From positions 120,025 to 184,024 of the forward strand of contig JAZRLM010000007.1 in the NCBI GenBank assembly GCA_045646865.1: a DNA stretch of 64,000 nt. Direction: 5' to 3'. This DNA is from SIG440 sp045646865 (GTDB lineage Bacteria > Bacillota > Clostridia > Monoglobales > Monoglobaceae). Every line of letters begins with the position of its first letter. Within the stretch, counting starts at the first letter, position 1. Position numbers and translations under genes: made by a program. This document shows, in pieces, positions 42,082 to 49,988 of this stretch. The notes under the pieces are model-generated. The model had not been told where the DNA came from. It ran no database searches and was given only the letters and a program-made list of their open reading frames with translations.

Positions 42082-42723
42082 ATGTTGAATACCGAAAGCT
42101 ATACAGAAAATAATAAAGTGATTATTGCCGGAACGGTAGCAAGTGCGCCGGAGTTTTCCCACGAGGTTTATGAAGAAATGTTTTATACGTTTATGCTTGA
42201 TACCCCAAGATTAAGCGAAACTCACGATACGGTAAAGGTCACCATATCCGAAAAATTCCTTATGAGCGAGGGGTTGTGCATTGGCGATAGCGTTTTGATT
42301 CACGGGCAGTTTAGGTCATATAATAATTTTACCAATGTTGGCAACCGTCTTGTTCTTACGGTTTTTGTAAAGGATATTGAGGCGTATGATGATACCGAAG
42401 AAAAAAGTATAAATTCAATATACCTTAACGGCTACATATGTAAAAAGCCGATTTACAGAACAACACCATTTGGCCGGGAAATTGCCGACATACTTCTTGC
42501 GGTAAACAGGTCATACAACAAATCCGACTATATCCCTTGCATTGCCTGGGGGAGAAATGCCAAGTTTGCCGAGTGCCTTAATGTGGGCGACAATGTGATT
42601 ATTAAAGGCAGAATCCAAAGCCGCGAATATCAGAAACGCCTCAGCGAGACCGAGGTAGAAAGCAAAACTGCATTTGAAGTATCGGTTTCACGGCTGGAAA
42701 AAGCAAGTGATGTAATTGAATAG
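42082..42723 (+). CDS. Single-stranded-DNA-binding-like protein with two OB folds
   Basis: 213 residues. Two consecutive OB-fold units are visible: about 10-108 (NKVIIAGTVASAPEFSHEV ... SVLIHGQFRSYNN) and about 115-207 (SINSIYLNGYICKKPIYRTTPFGREIADI in parts, YIPCIAWGRNAKFAE, VIIKGRIQSREY). The second resembles bacterial SSB closely. The acidic DDIPF-type tail through which SSB recruits partners is missing; the protein ends EKASDVIE. It is therefore probably an accessory SSB rather than the essential one. GGGAG precedes ATG 42082, and a strong terminator follows. Confidence 0.8.
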   Translation: MLNTESYTENNKVIIAGTVASAPEFSHEVYEEMFYTFMLDTPRLSETHDTVKVTISEKFLMSEGLCIGDSVLIHGQFRSYNNFTNVGNRLVLTVFVKDIEAYDDTEEKSINSIYLNGYICKKPIYRTTPFGREIADILLAVNRSYNKSDYIPCIAWGRNAKFAECLNVGDNVIIKGRIQSREYQKRLSETEVESKTAFEVSVSRLEKASDVIE

Positions 42724-42729
42724 TTTTAA

Positions 42730-42760
42730 AAGCTTCCGGATATTCCGGAGGCTTATTTTT
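42730..42760 (+). terminator. Rho-independent terminator after the double-OB SSB
   Basis: Eleven-base arms AAGCTTCCGGA / TCCGGAGGCTT (one G-U pair), loop TAT, then TATTTTT. Confidence 0.9.
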
Positions 42761-42845
42761 TGCACCATAGAAGGAATTTGCCGTTTTGTGGCGAAGTATG
42801 AAACACCAACAAAGTAAAAACTTAACCAACAAGGGGGAACAAACT

Positions 42846-44564
42846 ATGAAAAAGTTTATGGCTATCGTAATGGTGACGGTGTTTTTGTTTGTGCTTTCTG
42901 TGACAACGTTTGCAAGTTCATTATCATCAACACCTGCCGATGAAGATGTTTCCACACAAAAATTTACCACACTGAAAATTCCCTTCCCCGATTATATTAA
43001 GGATAACGATAACTGGCACACTATGGCAAGGTACAAGGATTCAGGGCAGGGAATAACCTTGTCGGCATACTACAACGGATATGTTTATGCAACTGTTCCT
43101 GCGGAGAACAAGGACAGAGAAATCGAGGCCTTTGTGCCCGATTCAATTCCGTTTACGGATTATAATGCGGCGGAGTATGAATTTCACGTCATGGAGCAGC
43201 TGTCACGGACGGGCGTGATTATGGGAAACGAAAAGGGAGAGGCAAAACCCTTTGACAATGTTACCCGTGCAGAAGCGGTTGCTATGATTATGAGATTTAT
43301 GGGACTGCAGAATGTTGAGTCTGCATATGGAATTGTGAATTTTGAAGATGTATTAACAAGCGACTGGTTTTACAGCGTAGTTATGTCTGCTTACAAGTAT
43401 GGCATTATCGAGGGCACATCGGCATATACATTCTCTCCGGACAGAGACGTAACCCGTGAAGAGATTACTGTTATGACAGTAAGAGCCCTGAATTATGCCG
43501 GCTTAAACTGCCCTAAAAGAACGGTTGAAAACTTTGCTGATATTGATAAAGTATCACCATGGGCAAAGGCTGCATATGATTTAATCGGCTCTAATTATAT
43601 ATCCGATTATGATGATACTGACCCCGAAAATCCGGTTCGTGTATTAAATCCGCAGAAGGCAGCATCCAGATATGATGTGGCATATATTTTGTATAATACA
43701 GAAAGGTCTTGTCAGTTATATGCATCTGATTTGGCGATGGAATACGGCTTTGATAAAGCAATGCCCATAATAGACGGCTCAACCTCTACCTATCCCTTTA
43801 CAGAGGCGGTTTATGGTCAGCTTTTCTATAACGGAAAAAGCCACAGTCAATATCCTCAAAGCCACAGCAAAAGCCACGCATCATATCAGCGTCTTATAGA
43901 CGGCCAGGTTGATATGCTTTTTGCATCGGTATATCCTGCCAGCGATATTCTGGCTATGGCAGAAGAAAAGGGTGTGGAGCTTGAACTTATTCCCATTGCT
44001 TATGATGCAATGATTTTCTTTACCAATGCAGATAACCCTGCAACGGGACTTACCAAAGAGCAAATAAGTGATATCTATGTGAATGATGCATACGATAACT
44101 GGTCTCAGGTGGGAGGCAGTGACGCTTTGCTTTATCCCTATTGCCGAAACAACGACAGCGGCAGCCATGCACAGATGGAAAAGCACTTCTTGAATGGATA
44201 TGAAATTCATCCCAATGTGCAAAAGGAAACATCGTACACTATGTCCAATGTGCTTACCGATGTAATGGCGGCAAAAACCGACCAGCCTGTTGGTTATGGT
44301 CTGGGATACAGCATATACTATTACTATCATAATATGGATTTGTTCTATGATACAAAAACAAATCTTAAACTCCTTGCCATTGATGGAGTTCACCCCACAG
44401 ACGAAACCATAGCAGACGGCAGCTATCCCCTTGCAAACAATACATATATTGTTTTGAGGAAGGATACGCCTGCAGATAGCCCTGCAAGAAAAATGGCAGA
44501 ATTTATGCTGACCGAGGCAGGACAGCAATGTGTTGAACTTGCAGGTTATGGCAGATTGAAGTAA
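42846..44564 (+). CDS. SLH-domain protein fused to a PstS-like solute-binding domain
   Basis: 572 residues. A signal peptide (about 1-23, ending TTFA) is followed by a short beta region, then about three SLH repeats (roughly 95-290; NVTRAEAVAMIMRFMG, FSPDRDVTREEITVMTVRAL, VENFADIDKVSPWAKAAYDL), then a periplasmic-binding-protein domain of the phosphate (PstS) type (about 305-570; IIDGSTSTYPFTEAVYGQLF, RLIDGQVDMLFASVYPASD, GLTKEQISDIYVNDAYDNW, NDSGSHAQMEKHFL). The SLH part should hold it on the wall polymer outside the cell, unusual for a binding protein, which is normally a lipoprotein. No pst transporter is nearby. AAGGGGGAAC precedes ATG 42846. Confidence 0.85.
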   Translation: MKKFMAIVMVTVFLFVLSVTTFASSLSSTPADEDVSTQKFTTLKIPFPDYIKDNDNWHTMARYKDSGQGITLSAYYNGYVYATVPAENKDREIEAFVPDSIPFTDYNAAEYEFHVMEQLSRTGVIMGNEKGEAKPFDNVTRAEAVAMIMRFMGLQNVESAYGIVNFEDVLTSDWFYSVVMSAYKYGIIEGTSAYTFSPDRDVTREEITVMTVRALNYAGLNCPKRTVENFADIDKVSPWAKAAYDLIGSNYISDYDDTDPENPVRVLNPQKAASRYDVAYILYNTERSCQLYASDLAMEYGFDKAMPIIDGSTSTYPFTEAVYGQLFYNGKSHSQYPQSHSKSHASYQRLIDGQVDMLFASVYPASDILAMAEEKGVELELIPIAYDAMIFFTNADNPATGLTKEQISDIYVNDAYDNWSQVGGSDALLYPYCRNNDSGSHAQMEKHFLNGYEIHPNVQKETSYTMSNVLTDVMAAKTDQPVGYGLGYSIYYYYHNMDLFYDTKTNLKLLAIDGVHPTDETIADGSYPLANNTYIVLRKDTPADSPARKMAEFMLTEAGQQCVELAGYGRLK

Positions 44565-44570
44565 ACGCAT

Positions 44571-44602
44571 AAAAGCCTGAACAATCGTTCGGGCTTTTAT
44601 AT
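44571..44602 (+). terminator. Rho-independent terminator after the SLH/PstS fusion
   Basis: Twelve-base arms AAAAGCCTGAAC / GTTCGGGCTTTT (one G-U pair) with loop AATC, closing on a T-run. Confidence 0.88.
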
Positions 44603-44655
44603 TTAAAAAAATTTAAAACTTTTTGCAATTTCCTCTTTTATATTATCAAAATTTG

Positions 44656-44664
44656 TGGTATACT
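44656..44664 (+). promoter_or_regulatory. Extended -10 promoter for the DUF1846 gene
   Basis: TGGTATACT (44656-44664) is an extended -10; the -35 region is AT-rich and weak. It lies 34 bases before ATG 44698. Confidence 0.5.
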
Positions 44665-44697
44665 AGTATGTGGATTTTGAAAAGGAGGGTCAAAACT

Positions 44698-46182
44698 ATG
44701 GCAAAAATAGGTTTTGATAATCAAAAATATCTTAAAATGCAATCGGAGCAGATACGTAAGCGTATTGCACAATTCGGGGGTAAACTATACCTTGAATTCG
44801 GCGGAAAGCTCTTTGACGATTATCATGCCTCAAGGGTACTCCCGGGCTTTGCACCTGACAGCAAAATCCGTATGCTTCAACAGCTTAAAGACGAGGTTGA
44901 AATTGTTATTACAATTAATTCCGAAGATATCGAATCCAACAAAATCCGTGGTGATTTAGGTATATCTTATGATGATGATGTTCTTCGTCTTATTGATACC
45001 TTCCGCGAAATGAAGCTTTATGTGGGTAGTGTGGTTCTTACCCGATTTAACGGTCAGCCTGCTGCCAATGCATTTCTTAAACAGCTTAACAATCTTGGAG
45101 TTAAATGTTACAAGCATTATTCCATTCCCGGCTATCCGTCGGATATACCCTTTATAGTAAGCGACGAGGGGCTTGGTAAAAACGAATTTATTGAAACCGA
45201 GCGTTCCCTTGTGGTAATTACAGCGCCCGGCCCCGGAAGCGGCAAAATGGCAACCTGCCTCAGCCAGCTTTATCACGAACACAAACGTGGAATTGCTGCA
45301 GGCTATGCCAAGTTTGAGACGTTTCCCGTGTGGAATTTGCCCCTTAAGCATCCTGTAAACCTTGCATATGAAGCAGCAACCGCAGACCTGAATGATGTAA
45401 ATATGATTGACCCATTCCATTTGGAGGCATATGGCGAAACCGCAGTTAACTACAACCGTGATGTAGAGATTTTCCCTGTACTTAATACTATGTTTGAACG
45501 TATTCAGGGCAGCTCGCCGTACAGTTCGCCCACAGATATGGGTGTTAATATGGCTGGCAACTGCATTATTGACGACGATGCCTGCTGTGAAGCATCAAAG
45601 CTTGAAATTATACGCAGATATTATGCCACAGCCGCAAACGTAATACGCGGCAAGGGCGACGAAAATCAGGTGCGCAAGATTGAACTTCTTATGAATCAGG
45701 CAGGGATTACCCCTGATTACTGTGCGGCAGTTCCAAGAGCGCTGGAAAGAGCAGCACAGACACACAGCCCTGCAGGTGCAATGGCTCTTCCTGATGGCAG
45801 AATTGTTACAGGCAAAACCACATCTACTCTGGGTGCGGCATCTGCACTTTTACTTAATGCATTAAAGGCTCTTGGCGGTATTGATTCGGAAATTGATTTA
45901 ATTGAGTCCTCTGTTCTGGAACCTATCTGTGGACTTAAAACCACATATCTTAAACACAAAAACCCAAGACTGCACACCGACGAGGTGTTGCTTGCACTGA
46001 CAATTTCAGCACTTTCAAGTCCGGTTGCGTTAAAAGCAAAGGAACAGCTTGAGAACCTTCGTGGCAGTGATGCGCACTTTACTGTTATTATCAGCGAAGA
46101 GGACGAAAAGATTTTAAGACGTCTGGGAATTAACGTAAGCTTTGAACCCAGATATGAACACGAAAGACTTTATCATAAGTAA
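44698..46182 (+). CDS. DUF1846 domain protein
   Basis: 494 residues, matching DUF1846 in length and in sequence blocks such as RKRIAQFGGKLYLEFGGKLF (exactly at the N-terminus), GYPSDIPFIVSDEGLGKN, VITAPGPGSGKMATCLSQLYHE, NMAGNCIIDDDACCEASKLEI and GKTTSTLGAASALLLNALK. The PGPGSGKMAT segment resembles a phosphate-binding loop. Function is not established; the family is common in Firmicutes and may be a nucleotide-dependent enzyme. AAAGGAGGG stands nine bases before ATG 44698. Confidence 0.92.
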   Translation: MAKIGFDNQKYLKMQSEQIRKRIAQFGGKLYLEFGGKLFDDYHASRVLPGFAPDSKIRMLQQLKDEVEIVITINSEDIESNKIRGDLGISYDDDVLRLIDTFREMKLYVGSVVLTRFNGQPAANAFLKQLNNLGVKCYKHYSIPGYPSDIPFIVSDEGLGKNEFIETERSLVVITAPGPGSGKMATCLSQLYHEHKRGIAAGYAKFETFPVWNLPLKHPVNLAYEAATADLNDVNMIDPFHLEAYGETAVNYNRDVEIFPVLNTMFERIQGSSPYSSPTDMGVNMAGNCIIDDDACCEASKLEIIRRYYATAANVIRGKGDENQVRKIELLMNQAGITPDYCAAVPRALERAAQTHSPAGAMALPDGRIVTGKTTSTLGAASALLLNALKALGGIDSEIDLIESSVLEPICGLKTTYLKHKNPRLHTDEVLLALTISALSSPVALKAKEQLENLRGSDAHFTVIISEEDEKILRRLGINVSFEPRYEHERLYHK

Positions 46183-46186
46183 AAAA

Positions 46187-46219
46187 AGAAAAATCCTATC
46201 ATTAGATAGGATTTTTTGT
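46187..46219 (+). terminator. Rho-independent terminator after the DUF1846 gene
   Basis: Perfect 11-bp stem AAAATCCTATC / GATAGGATTTT with loop ATTA and a T-run, ending just before the convergent tRNA-Gly. Confidence 0.92.
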
Positions 46220-46221
46220 TT

Positions 46222-46296
46222 TGGAGCGGAAGACGAGATTCGAACTCGCGACGTTCACCTTGGCAAGGTGACGCTCTACCACTGAGCCACTCCCGC
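46222..46296 (-). tRNA. tRNA-Gly (GCC)
   Basis: On the minus strand, acceptor arm GCGGGAG/CTTCCGC, D-arm GCTC...GAGC, anticodon stem TCACC/GGTGA with loop TTGCCAA (anticodon GCC), T-loop TTCGAAT, and CCA encoded at the 3' end. All cloverleaf arms pair. Its own consensus-like promoter lies 30 bases upstream. Confidence 0.97.
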
Positions 46297-46325
46297 ATAT
46301 ATTCAGTTTTTCAACTGCAAGAGAT

Positions 46326-46354
46326 ATTCTAGCACATATAAAGATGTTTGTCAA
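46326..46354 (-). promoter_or_regulatory. Promoter of tRNA-Gly
   Basis: Minus strand: TTGACA (46354-46349), a 17-base spacer, TAGAAT (46331-46326). Confidence 0.8.
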
Positions 46355-46390
46355 TACCTAAATTAAAAATAATTAAGAAAATTTTGAAAC

Positions 46391-46429
46391 AAAAAAGCCG
46401 CATCAAACAGCCAACGTTCAATACGACTT
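46391..46429 (-). terminator. Rho-independent terminator after rpmF
   Basis: Minus strand: a 14-bp RNA stem (AAGTCGTATTGAAC with GTTTGATGCGGCTT, several G-U pairs), 7-base loop, then TTTTTT. It ends 18 bases after the rpmF stop. Confidence 0.85.
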
Positions 46430-46446
46430 CTTTCTCTGTGTAAAAT

Positions 46447-46626
46447 TTACGCCTCTTTCTTTACAACTTCTTTACCGTTGTAATATCCGCAAGCCTTGCA
46501 AACTCTGTGAGGCATTTTGTAGTCACCGCAGTTGGGACACTGTACCATTCCGGGGATAAGGAGCTTCCAGTTAGCTCTTCTCTTGTCTCTTCTTGCTTTA
46601 GAAGTTTTTCTCTTTGGAACTGCCAT
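46447..46626 (-). CDS. rpmF: 50S ribosomal protein L32
   Basis: 59 residues, starting AVPKRKTSKARRDKRRANWK after the initiator methionine, with a zinc ribbon CPNC ... CKAC. L32 is a small subunit-interface protein of the large ribosomal subunit. This is the zinc-binding (C+) form, and many Firmicutes encode a second, zinc-free copy elsewhere. ATG 46626 is chosen over an upstream in-frame ATG because it matches the conserved N-terminus; AAAGAGGTG is ahead. It is paired with yceD upstream, as usual. Confidence 0.97.
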   Translation of the reverse strand: MAVPKRKTSKARRDKRRANWKLLIPGMVQCPNCGDYKMPHRVCKACGYYNGKEVVKKEA

Positions 46627-46685
46627 AGTTAAATACACCTCTTTCCAATCAAAATAATTTGAACAGGGGATATGCCCTGCATAAT

Positions 46686-47183
46686 CTACAAAAGTCCGTC
46701 CAGAATATCAAATCTGGGGTCTGTGGGTCGTGTGTCACAGTCGCAGGGGGATTGGTTAAGATTATGACCGCAATTGGTGCACAAGCCTTTGCAATCCTCT
46801 TGGCACAAACGTTTTGTTGGCAGATTGACAAGTATGTTTGCCAGAACAATTTCATCAATCTCAATTGCTGTACCTTCCAGAACAACTGCATCGGGATTCT
46901 GAACATCTTCGACCCGTGAGTCTTCTTTCTTGAAGATTTCTTTAAACGAACAACTGAAATCACTTTTGAAAGTTTCGCAGCATCTGTCACAGGAATATTC
47001 CATCAGGCAGGAGGCGGTGGCCTCAAGCTCGATGCTTCCGCCAATATTGACAAATTCGCCTGTTACAGAAACGGGAGTCAGAAACCTTGCGCCGTGTTCT
47101 TCGCATTCTGCAAAATCAAGCTCTAAATTGAGTGGAAGCTTTCTTCCGTCAGCGTTTAAGATGGGCAATAAATCAAATTTCAT
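46686..47183 (-). CDS. YceD/DUF177-family protein
   Basis: 165 residues. DUF177 proteins almost always precede rpmF and are linked to 23S rRNA accumulation and ribosome assembly. A beta-rich body contains a CDRCCETF cysteine motif and a second C-terminal cluster, LCQEDCKGLCTNCGHN plus CDCD, suited to zinc. The start lies only 23 bases from the 3' end of a tRNA-Val, so the tRNA-Val promoter probably also drives yceD-rpmF. Confidence 0.92.
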   Translation of the reverse strand: MKFDLLPILNADGRKLPLNLELDFAECEEHGARFLTPVSVTGEFVNIGGSIELEATASCLMEYSCDRCCETFKSDFSCSFKEIFKKEDSRVEDVQNPDAVVLEGTAIEIDEIVLANILVNLPTKRLCQEDCKGLCTNCGHNLNQSPCDCDTRPTDPRFDILDGLL

Positions 47184-47206
47184 TTCCGTTGTCCTTTAAA
47201 AAAATG

Positions 47207-47282
47207 TGGTGGGCACAATAGGGCTCGAACCTATGACCCTCTGCTTGTAAGGCAGATGCTCTCCCAGCTGAGCTATGCGCCC
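47207..47282 (-). tRNA. tRNA-Val (TAC), copy 1
   Basis: Minus strand, 76 bases: acceptor GGGCGCA/TGTGCCC, D-arm GCTC...GAGC, anticodon stem TCTGC/GCAGA with loop CTTACAA (anticodon TAC), T-loop TTCGAGC, encoded CCA. Identical to the copy 110 bases upstream. Confidence 0.97.
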
Positions 47283-47316
47283 ACATATAATGCCGATTTA
47301 CAGTTGTTAAAAAAGA

Positions 47317-47392
47317 TGGTGGGCACAATAGGGCTCGAACCTATGACCCTCTGCTTGTAAGGCAGATGCTCTCCCAGCTGAGCTATGCGCCC
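47317..47392 (-). tRNA. tRNA-Val (TAC), copy 2
   Basis: Same 76-base sequence as copy 1, nearest the promoter. The 34-base spacer between the two genes is AT-rich and not conserved, pointing to a tandem duplication of the tRNA gene itself. Confidence 0.97.
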
Positions 47393-47433
47393 ATATACTT
47401 TTTCACAATACTGCATTTTTAATCAGCTTGATT

Positions 47434-47462
47434 ATTATACACAATGAAAAGTCGTTTGTCAA
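47434..47462 (-). promoter_or_regulatory. Perfect consensus promoter of the tRNA-Val pair
   Basis: Minus strand: TTGACA (47462-47457), a 17-base spacer, TATAAT (47439-47434), about 42 bases ahead of the first tRNA-Val. Confidence 0.9.
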
Positions 47463-47547
47463 TACAAAATTTAATTTTTTTTAATTTTTTTGTGTAGTGC
47501 AACACATCTATTGTAAACCTACATATGTTAAACTTTTGTAAAATGGG

Positions 47548-47576
47548 TTGTATTTGCGAAAAAGATATGGTATACT
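47548..47576 (+). promoter_or_regulatory. Promoter for the ComEA-like gene
   Basis: TTGTAT (47548-47553), a 17-base spacer and TATACT (47571-47576) with an upstream TGG (extended -10). Confidence 0.6.
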
Positions 47577-47640
47577 CATAATGATAAAATAGGATTATTG
47601 TGTGTAACATCGAAATTAGCAGGACGGAGTGATTTAAGGG

Positions 47641-48075
47641 ATGAAGCCTTGGTATAAAACAGACAGTCTTGAAGGCTTTATGCGCAGGCAGGAACGGTTG
47701 CTGAAACAAAACGAATTTTATAAAAGGCTGATAATTATTCCAGTTATTGTGATAGTTGTTTCAATTTCTGTTCTTGCGTACAATTTTACCGCAGGTAAGT
47801 ATAAAAGCTCTGTTAACCCCAAAAGGCAAGAAACGGTAAGAGTAAAAACTCAAGAGATGGCTACTGAAAACCCGAGCAAAAAGATAAACCTTAATACCGC
47901 AACTGCCGAAATGCTTGACGCCCTTCCGGGGATAGGCTCCAAAAAGGCTGATGCCATTATTAAAATGCGTAAAAAGATGGGTGGCTTCCGGACAGTTGAG
48001 GACATACTGAATGTTGACGGAATAGGAGAGACTATGCTGGCGGAAATACAACATATGATATATGTTGAACAATAA
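47641..48075 (+). CDS. ComEA-like helix-hairpin-helix DNA-binding protein
   Basis: 144 residues. One N-terminal membrane helix (about 30-47), a linker, then two helix-hairpin-helix units (about 82-140; INLNTATAEMLDALPGIGSKK and VEDILNVDGIGETMLAEI quoted in parts). ComEA binds incoming double-stranded DNA at the outer face of the membrane during transformation. The SLBB domain of full-length ComEA is missing, as in many clostridial versions, so involvement in DNA uptake is possible rather than certain. No comEC is adjacent. Start ATG 47641. Confidence 0.8.
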   Translation: MKPWYKTDSLEGFMRRQERLLKQNEFYKRLIIIPVIVIVVSISVLAYNFTAGKYKSSVNPKRQETVRVKTQEMATENPSKKINLNTATAEMLDALPGIGSKKADAIIKMRKKMGGFRTVEDILNVDGIGETMLAEIQHMIYVEQ

Positions 48076-48152
48076 AGTAAAAAATGCCCTTCACAGGGAG
48101 AAAAAATATATAAACAGACGAATGTTGATAGTTTGAAAGGTTGTGTTTTAAA

Positions 48153-49769
48153 ATGATGAAAGAATATCCGCTCTATGATGCGCCGATGATTACAAGCCTT
48201 AAGCATCTTATCGAGTATGCTGCGGAAAATTATGGTGAGAGCCCTGCTTTTTCATTTGAAAGAGATGGCGAAGACATTACCGTAGATTTTATCCGTTTAA
48301 AGAACGACATCTATGCTCTCGGTACATATTTTTACAGTCTTGGTCTTAAAGACGGCGACAAAATTGCGGTTATGGGTGAAAACAGTTATGAATGGGTTAT
48401 TACATACTTTGCCGCAACAAACGGCTCAAATGTAATTGTTCCTATTGACAAGGAGCTTGGTGCACCTGAGGTAGCCAATCTTATAAAGAGCAGCGGCGCA
48501 AAGGCTTTTGTTTATTCCGATGCAAAGAAAAAGATTATTGACGAAGCAAAGGAAAATATGCCCACAGTTGAATACTATATTCCCATGAGTGATTTCGGTG
48601 ATGTTATTGAAAAAGGCAGTGAAATGATTGATGGCGGCGATGATTCTTTTGAGAAGAACGAAATCGACCTTGAGGCTCTTTGTACAATTATTTACACATC
48701 CGGCACAACGGGCGAGCCTAAGGGTGTTATGCTTAATCAGAGAAACCTTAGCTTTGATATGGTAAACAGCTGCCGCAACTTCCTTGAGCCTGCTGGAACT
48801 GTTGTTGTGCTTCCCCTGCACCATACATTTGGATTTATGGCGGGTATTCTTTGTCAGATTCATCGTGGCTATCCGGTTTATATCAATAACAACCTGAAGA
48901 ATGTTTTAAAGGATATTCAAAAGGCTCAGCCCTATCATATCAGCGTTGTTCCGCTGTTTGTTGAAACCTTCTACAAAAGCCTTTGGAGAACGGTAAGAAA
49001 GCAGGGCAAGGAAAAACTGCTGAAAACATTGATTGTTATAAGCAACGGATTAAGAAAGGTTGGCATTGACCTGAGACGTGTCCTTTTCAAATCGGTTAAA
49101 AAGGGTTTTGGCGGCAACCTTGAAATGATTATTGCAGGCGGTGCTCCTCTTGACCTTAAATATGCAAAGGGATTTGAAGATTTGGGTATCGCACTGATAA
49201 ACGGCTATGGTATAACCGAGTGCTCACCCATCGTATCTCTTGACAGAAACAAAAAGTATCTCTTCGGTGCGGCAGGTATTCCTGTTCCCGGCACAGAAGT
49301 TAAAATCTATAATCCCAACGAAGACGGCGAAGGCGAAATCATCGTTAAGGGCGACCACGTAATGATGGGTTATTACAACAATCCCGAGGCAACCGAGGCG
49401 GCTTTTGTTGACGGCTGGTTCAGAACAGGTGATATCGGTACTATCGACGAAAACGGATTTGTGCATATTACAGGCAGAATAAAAAATATTATTATTCTCA
49501 GCAACGGTAAAAACGTGTACCCCGAAGAAATTGAAACAGTTGTTCTTCAGCAGGTTGAGGGCGTAAATGAGATAGTTGTTTACGGCGAGGATGATGTTAT
49601 CTGCGCAGAAATCTATACAGAAACTCCTGACGAGCAGGAAAGAATCAAAAAGGATGTTCAGGCACTTAATGCATCACTTCCTCCAATGAAACAGATAAAG
49701 AGAATTCATTTCCGTGATACAGAGTTTGAAAAGACGACGACTAAGAAGATAAAAAGATTTGCCCGTTAG
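48153..49769 (+). CDS. AMP-forming long-chain acyl-CoA ligase-like protein
   Basis: 538 residues of the ANL superfamily. Adenylation motifs: YTSGTTGEPKGVML (from about residue 181), NGYGITECSP, WFRTGDIG, and GRIKNIIILSNGKNVYPEEIE (in parts), with a lysine close to the C-terminus (TTTKKIKRF). It should activate a fatty acid to acyl-AMP and then pass it to CoA or acyl carrier protein. ATG 48153 and 48156 are both possible starts; GAAAGG lies 12-15 bases ahead. Its stop is followed at once by the hairpin repeat at 49771. Confidence 0.9.
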   Translation: MMKEYPLYDAPMITSLKHLIEYAAENYGESPAFSFERDGEDITVDFIRLKNDIYALGTYFYSLGLKDGDKIAVMGENSYEWVITYFAATNGSNVIVPIDKELGAPEVANLIKSSGAKAFVYSDAKKKIIDEAKENMPTVEYYIPMSDFGDVIEKGSEMIDGGDDSFEKNEIDLEALCTIIYTSGTTGEPKGVMLNQRNLSFDMVNSCRNFLEPAGTVVVLPLHHTFGFMAGILCQIHRGYPVYINNNLKNVLKDIQKAQPYHISVVPLFVETFYKSLWRTVRKQGKEKLLKTLIVISNGLRKVGIDLRRVLFKSVKKGFGGNLEMIIAGGAPLDLKYAKGFEDLGIALINGYGITECSPIVSLDRNKKYLFGAAGIPVPGTEVKIYNPNEDGEGEIIVKGDHVMMGYYNNPEATEAAFVDGWFRTGDIGTIDENGFVHITGRIKNIIILSNGKNVYPEEIETVVLQQVEGVNEIVVYGEDDVICAEIYTETPDEQERIKKDVQALNASLPPMKQIKRIHFRDTEFEKTTTKKIKRFAR

Positions 49770-49770
49770 G

Positions 49771-49877
49771 GATGCAAAAAATTTTCAGCCATCTTGCACG
49801 ATTTTTGCGCACTCGCATACACAAAGTATAGCCTCGCGCTTGAAATCGCACAATCTGAGCTAAAAATTTTACGCATC
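49771..49877. repeat. Long imperfect palindrome (107 bases) with ACAAA-loop core
   Basis: The ends GATGC.. and ..GCATC pair through AAAATTTT/AAAATTTT, CGATTT/AAATCG and GCGC/GCGC to a terminal ATAC-ACAAA-GTAT hairpin (49817-49829). The core (49812-49841) is nearly repeated at 49918-49947 and is related to 13378-13408. It begins one base after the preceding stop codon and has no T-run, so it is not an ordinary terminator. Confidence 0.75.
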
Positions 49878-49900
49878 AGGATGGAAAAACTGAGCCATGG

Positions 49901-49952
49901 TGCACGATTTTTGCGCACTCGCATACACAAAGTTTAGCCTTGGGCTTGAAAT
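49901..49952. repeat. Second, partial copy of the hairpin repeat
   Basis: 52 bases matching 49795-49846 with three differences, offset by 106 bases. The 3' pairing half is lost, so this copy cannot form the full stem. It ends 36 bases before ung. Confidence 0.8.
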
Positions 49953-49988
49953 TTTTGTATTTAGATTGAATAAAGAGGTGAAAACCTT

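Noticed and set aside
43881..44570. Minus-strand open frame of 229 codons inside the SLH/PstS fusion gene
   Set aside because: Cys/His-rich antisense translation of a clear binding-protein domain, with no start signal.
49771..49952. CRISPR array
   Set aside because: Only one full and one partial copy of a palindromic 52-base unit, 54 bases apart, with no third repeat and no cas genes in the window.
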